The position numbers were made by a program, and so were the translations under genes. Under the pieces are notes generated by a model. That model had not been told where the DNA came from. It saw nothing but the letters and a program-made list of their open reading frames with translations, and did not search any database. A stretch of DNA of 50,293 bases from Lachnospiraceae bacterium (GTDB lineage: Bacteria > Bacillota > Clostridia > Lachnospirales > Lachnospiraceae): positions 1 to 50,293 of the forward strand of contig JALFNQ010000239.1 in the NCBI GenBank assembly GCA_022773965.1, in the 5' to 3' direction. Positions within the stretch are counted from its first letter, which is position 1. Every line of letters starts with the position of its first letter. Positions 47,527 through 50,293 of this stretch are shown here, one piece after another.

Positions 47527-48312
47527 TTACCCCTCACATTGCTCCTTATATGCCTCCAGCCACTGCACGATCTGATGATTATGAAAATGGTTCGCATCTG
47601 CCGCATCCAACGTCTGCTGCAGGAGCTGTTCCATATGTGTGCGCTCTGCTGCAATCTGCGAGGCATTCGCGCCAAACCGCATCACAAGCCCGTCAAGCAG
47701 CTTCGGATCCCCCGACAGACAGGCAGCATCCACAGCCTCCTGCAGCGTTTCGATCCGGTGATTCAGCACATAACCTCTGGAAAAGCACTCGACTGCCTCA
47801 GCAAAATCCTGTAACTTCGCATACGCACACCCAAGATTGCTCCAGATATCCCCTGCCACATGCCCTTGCTCTGATATCACAGATGAATCATTCAGCAAAT
47901 GCCGGTATGCTGCAATTGCCTGCACATATTGATTCTGATACATAAACTGATCTGCATAAAATTTTTTTGCCTCCAGACCACTCATGTGATCATATTTCTG
48001 AAGCTGCATATTCAGTATCTGCAACTCACTCGTGGTAAGATAGCCATTTGCCGCCTCGATCGGCAGAAAAAAATCCCGCAAACCGCTGTTCGCCTCAAGC
48101 TTCTCCCGCAGCATTCCGGCGAGTTCAAAAAGACCGATCTCCTGCTCCACCCAGTCTACAAATTCCGGACGCATAAAATCATCCCGCGCCACAAAACGAG
48201 CCGACTGCACAAAGTACATCAGTTCCTCCAATGAATAGATATTTACTTTTCCACTTTCAATATAAAAGGGTTTCTTTGCCCTCGGAGTTTTACATAAAAT
48301 CAACTGTCCCAT
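47527..48312 (-). CDS. TPR-like protein of unknown function
   Basis: SNLGCAYAKLQDFAEAVECFSRGYVLNHRIETLQEAVDAACLSGD is TPR-like; 10 bp upstream of the next gene. Confidence 0.72.
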   Translation of the reverse strand: MGQLILCKTPRAKKPFYIESGKVNIYSLEELMYFVQSARFVARDDFMRPEFVDWVEQEIGLFELAGMLREKLEANSGLRDFFLPIEAANGYLTTSELQILNMQLQKYDHMSGLEAKKFYADQFMYQNQYVQAIAAYRHLLNDSSVISEQGHVAGDIWSNLGCAYAKLQDFAEAVECFSRGYVLNHRIETLQEAVDAACLSGDPKLLDGLVMRFGANASQIAAERTHMEQLLQQTLDAADANHFHNHQIVQWLEAYKEQCEG

Positions 48313-48347
48313 TGTCTGCCCCTGTCACTCTTTCCGAATGCAAAAAA

Positions 48348-49580
48348 TTAAAGTTGTAACTGGTATTCCCACTTTTTTCCAGTCCCCGGTACCAGCTCGC
48401 CGAGTCCGATGTCGGTGAGCTTTACCAGCACCTCATGATCTGACGTGGGCACTGCATCGATGATCATACGCGTTGTACGATTCTCACGCTCCGGCAACGC
48501 CCCCAGCGACACCGTCTCAATCCTTGCTTCACGGCTGTTTGGCTGTTGGATCCAAAAATCAATCGTTGGTGTCCCGTCGATGATCACCTCACAGCTGCCC
48601 TGTGCTTCAAACCACGGGATGCCAGCCGTGACCAATGTAAAAAATGACAGATTCCCTCTCTCATAGACTTTCAGGCTGACATTGCATTTCATCTCATGCT
48701 CACCGATGTACACAGACCGTTTCGGAGAAGTATCCACCATACGCATGGCAGCAAAGCATGCGCCTTTCGAATACAGATTTTTTCCCAAAAACACGCGGCG
48801 TCCCTGACAGAGCAGCTGCAGAGACTGCTTCATCCAGCCATTTTCAAATCCATCACCGACCAGATAAACCGTTGTGATAATATGTTTTCCAAAAGCCTGC
48901 GGAATGATCCGCGTGAACACCTCATCCCCCTGCTGGACATCAAAGCTATAACGCTCCTCGCGGATAGAAAAAAGCTGCGGTCTGGTCATTTTTTCACGTT
49001 CCAGACACCAAAACTGCATCTGCCTGTTCCGATATTCAAACAAGCCCATATCATGAGCTGAAAACTCCGATGGCTGATTGCTTCCATAATAGAAAAAGCT
49101 CTCCTTGTGATCCATAAAATGTACTGCAGTATCCGTAAGCTGCATTGTTTTCACACATTCCTGCAACAGCCGGATCATCGGCACATCCAGCACACGTGTC
49201 GTGATCACCAGGCAGTGAAGCTGCACTGCAGGCTCCAGCCTTCCTGCCATCATAACCATTTTTTTTAGGAACATGGCCAGCAAGTCCGAAACCGCATACA
49301 GCTTTTCACCCACCTGCACCTGTTCCCCGCGAAGCGCACGTTCCAACAGGTGCTCCTCGCACTGCCCCAGACCAGACTTTGCCACGCGGCGTGCCTCTTC
49401 TCCATACGCCCATCCGCCATTTTTTTTCAGACAGATTGCAAGCGGAATTGCAAAGATCTCACTTCCAGCCATCGGACTGACCGTTTCCGGCTCACAGCCC
49501 TCATAGGCAAAACTGACCATCGACACATCTGCATCCAGATCGATCCCTATATAGATTTTCTTCCCAGTATTTTCTGCCAT
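48348..49580 (-). CDS. Divergent Hsp70/actin-fold protein (DUF5716-like)
   Basis: IYIGIDLDADVSMVSFAYEG (phosphate-1-like), VYLVGDGFENGWMKQSLQLLCQGRRVFLGKNLYSKGACFAAM (adenosine-motif-like). Confidence 0.72.
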   Translation of the reverse strand: MAENTGKKIYIGIDLDADVSMVSFAYEGCEPETVSPMAGSEIFAIPLAICLKKNGGWAYGEEARRVAKSGLGQCEEHLLERALRGEQVQVGEKLYAVSDLLAMFLKKMVMMAGRLEPAVQLHCLVITTRVLDVPMIRLLQECVKTMQLTDTAVHFMDHKESFFYYGSNQPSEFSAHDMGLFEYRNRQMQFWCLEREKMTRPQLFSIREERYSFDVQQGDEVFTRIIPQAFGKHIITTVYLVGDGFENGWMKQSLQLLCQGRRVFLGKNLYSKGACFAAMRMVDTSPKRSVYIGEHEMKCNVSLKVYERGNLSFFTLVTAGIPWFEAQGSCEVIIDGTPTIDFWIQQPNSREARIETVSLGALPERENRTTRMIIDAVPTSDHEVLVKLTDIGLGELVPGTGKKWEYQLQL

Positions 49581-49640
49581 AACATATCCTCTGCATTCTC
49601 AGATTGTTTTCCTTCTGAATGACTGTCCGGTAAACAGAAA

Positions 49641-50293
49641 TCAGATTACCCGGAACAAACGTGCCGTCAGACTGTCATACGCCTGATACTGCCCCATCTG
49701 TTCTTTCAGCTGCTTTCCGTCACCCTCCTGAATCGTCTCGATCATCTGCGACAGACGTGCATGCCTGTTCACCGGTATATTCTGATACACAGGAAGCTCT
49801 ACGAGATGACTCTCCGTAATATTTTCCATACGCTCACTTTTTTCAGAAATATAGTATTCCAGCTGTTCCCCTCCGATCAAGCGTATATGCCACAGATAAA
49901 TGCCTGCAAACACAGGCTCCAGGTGTACTTTTTCGAAGGTCCGTCTCCCACCGCTGACGCGGTAATTCAGCCACACCTCGGAACCCTGCACCGCAGAACG
50001 ATATTCCACCACGCAGATATCATAAAGGTGGTGACGTACCAGCTGTTTGGGGGGCAGATCTAAAAAACACGCAAAATACTGTCCCTTTTCCGTATATTCA
50101 TCCACAATATCATCTACAAACCGCTCCTGATCAGCTGTCAGCAGTTCATAAGAGGTGTAGTGTTTCAATAATGCCAGCTGCAGATATCGGTTAGCTCTGT
50201 GATTTTTTAATGTCACCTGCTCCAGATATCCATAAAGCTCCGGTTCGACAGCCATCTGATTCACAAATACTTCATAAGAAAAATAGGTCAGAT
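49641..50293 (-). CDS. C-terminal part of a large protein of unknown function (DUF5717-like), truncated by window edge
   Basis: Frame is open to the window edge upstream of the track start at 50264; ends ARLFRVI; same strand and 60 bp from the Hsp70-like gene. Confidence 0.6.
   Translation of the reverse strand, partial: LTYFSYEVFVNQMAVEPELYGYLEQVTLKNHRANRYLQLALLKHYTSYELLTADQERFVDDIVDEYTEKGQYFACFLDLPPKQLVRHHLYDICVVEYRSAVQGSEVWLNYRVSGGRRTFEKVHLEPVFAGIYLWHIRLIGGEQLEYYISEKSERMENITESHLVELPVYQNIPVNRHARLSQMIETIQEGDGKQLKEQMGQYQAYDSLTARLFRVI

Noticed and set aside
49620-49660. Inverted repeat around the stop of the truncated gene at 49641
   Set aside because: Short stem with a bulge and no T-tract; not a convincing terminator.

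Overview
The window is almost entirely minus-strand and reads like a Lachnospiraceae-type clostridial chromosome (inference from gene order and protein style). From right to left, in transcription order, it contains: (i) a small cluster of poorly described genes at 46.3-50.3 kb: the C-terminus of a large protein, a divergent Hsp70/actin-fold protein, a TPR-like protein and a two-TM coiled-coil protein; (ii) a CsoR/RcnR-type regulator with a His-rich N-terminus; (iii) an Ech-type group 4 [NiFe]-hydrogenase operon (NuoL/H/B/C/D-like subunits and a 4-cluster ferredoxin) followed by hypC, hypD and hypE; (iv) a UvrD/PcrA-like helicase; (v) a lone plus-strand DUF1292-like gene; (vi) an overlapping set of a GH13-fold protein, a TraX-like protein, a DUF5662-like protein and a SigK-like sigma factor; (vii) comM-dprA-topA-codY; (viii) the large flagellar operon flgB to flhG, ending in a truncated YcgR/PilZ-like gene. 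The observations I rate highest are: a GH13 protein with all three catalytic residues replaced; the Hsp70-like multi-gene cluster; a surface-protein-type three-helix domain at the C-terminus of FlgD; a perfect GACTACA-TC-TGTAGTC palindrome (BlaI/CopY-like) in the hydrogenase 5' UTR; a SigK without a pro-sequence; two places where a sigma-A-like promoter overlaps an intrinsic terminator; a CodY-box-like site on the codY promoter; and two hairpin-rich intergenic islands. All family assignments come from reading motifs by eye; no database searches were run.
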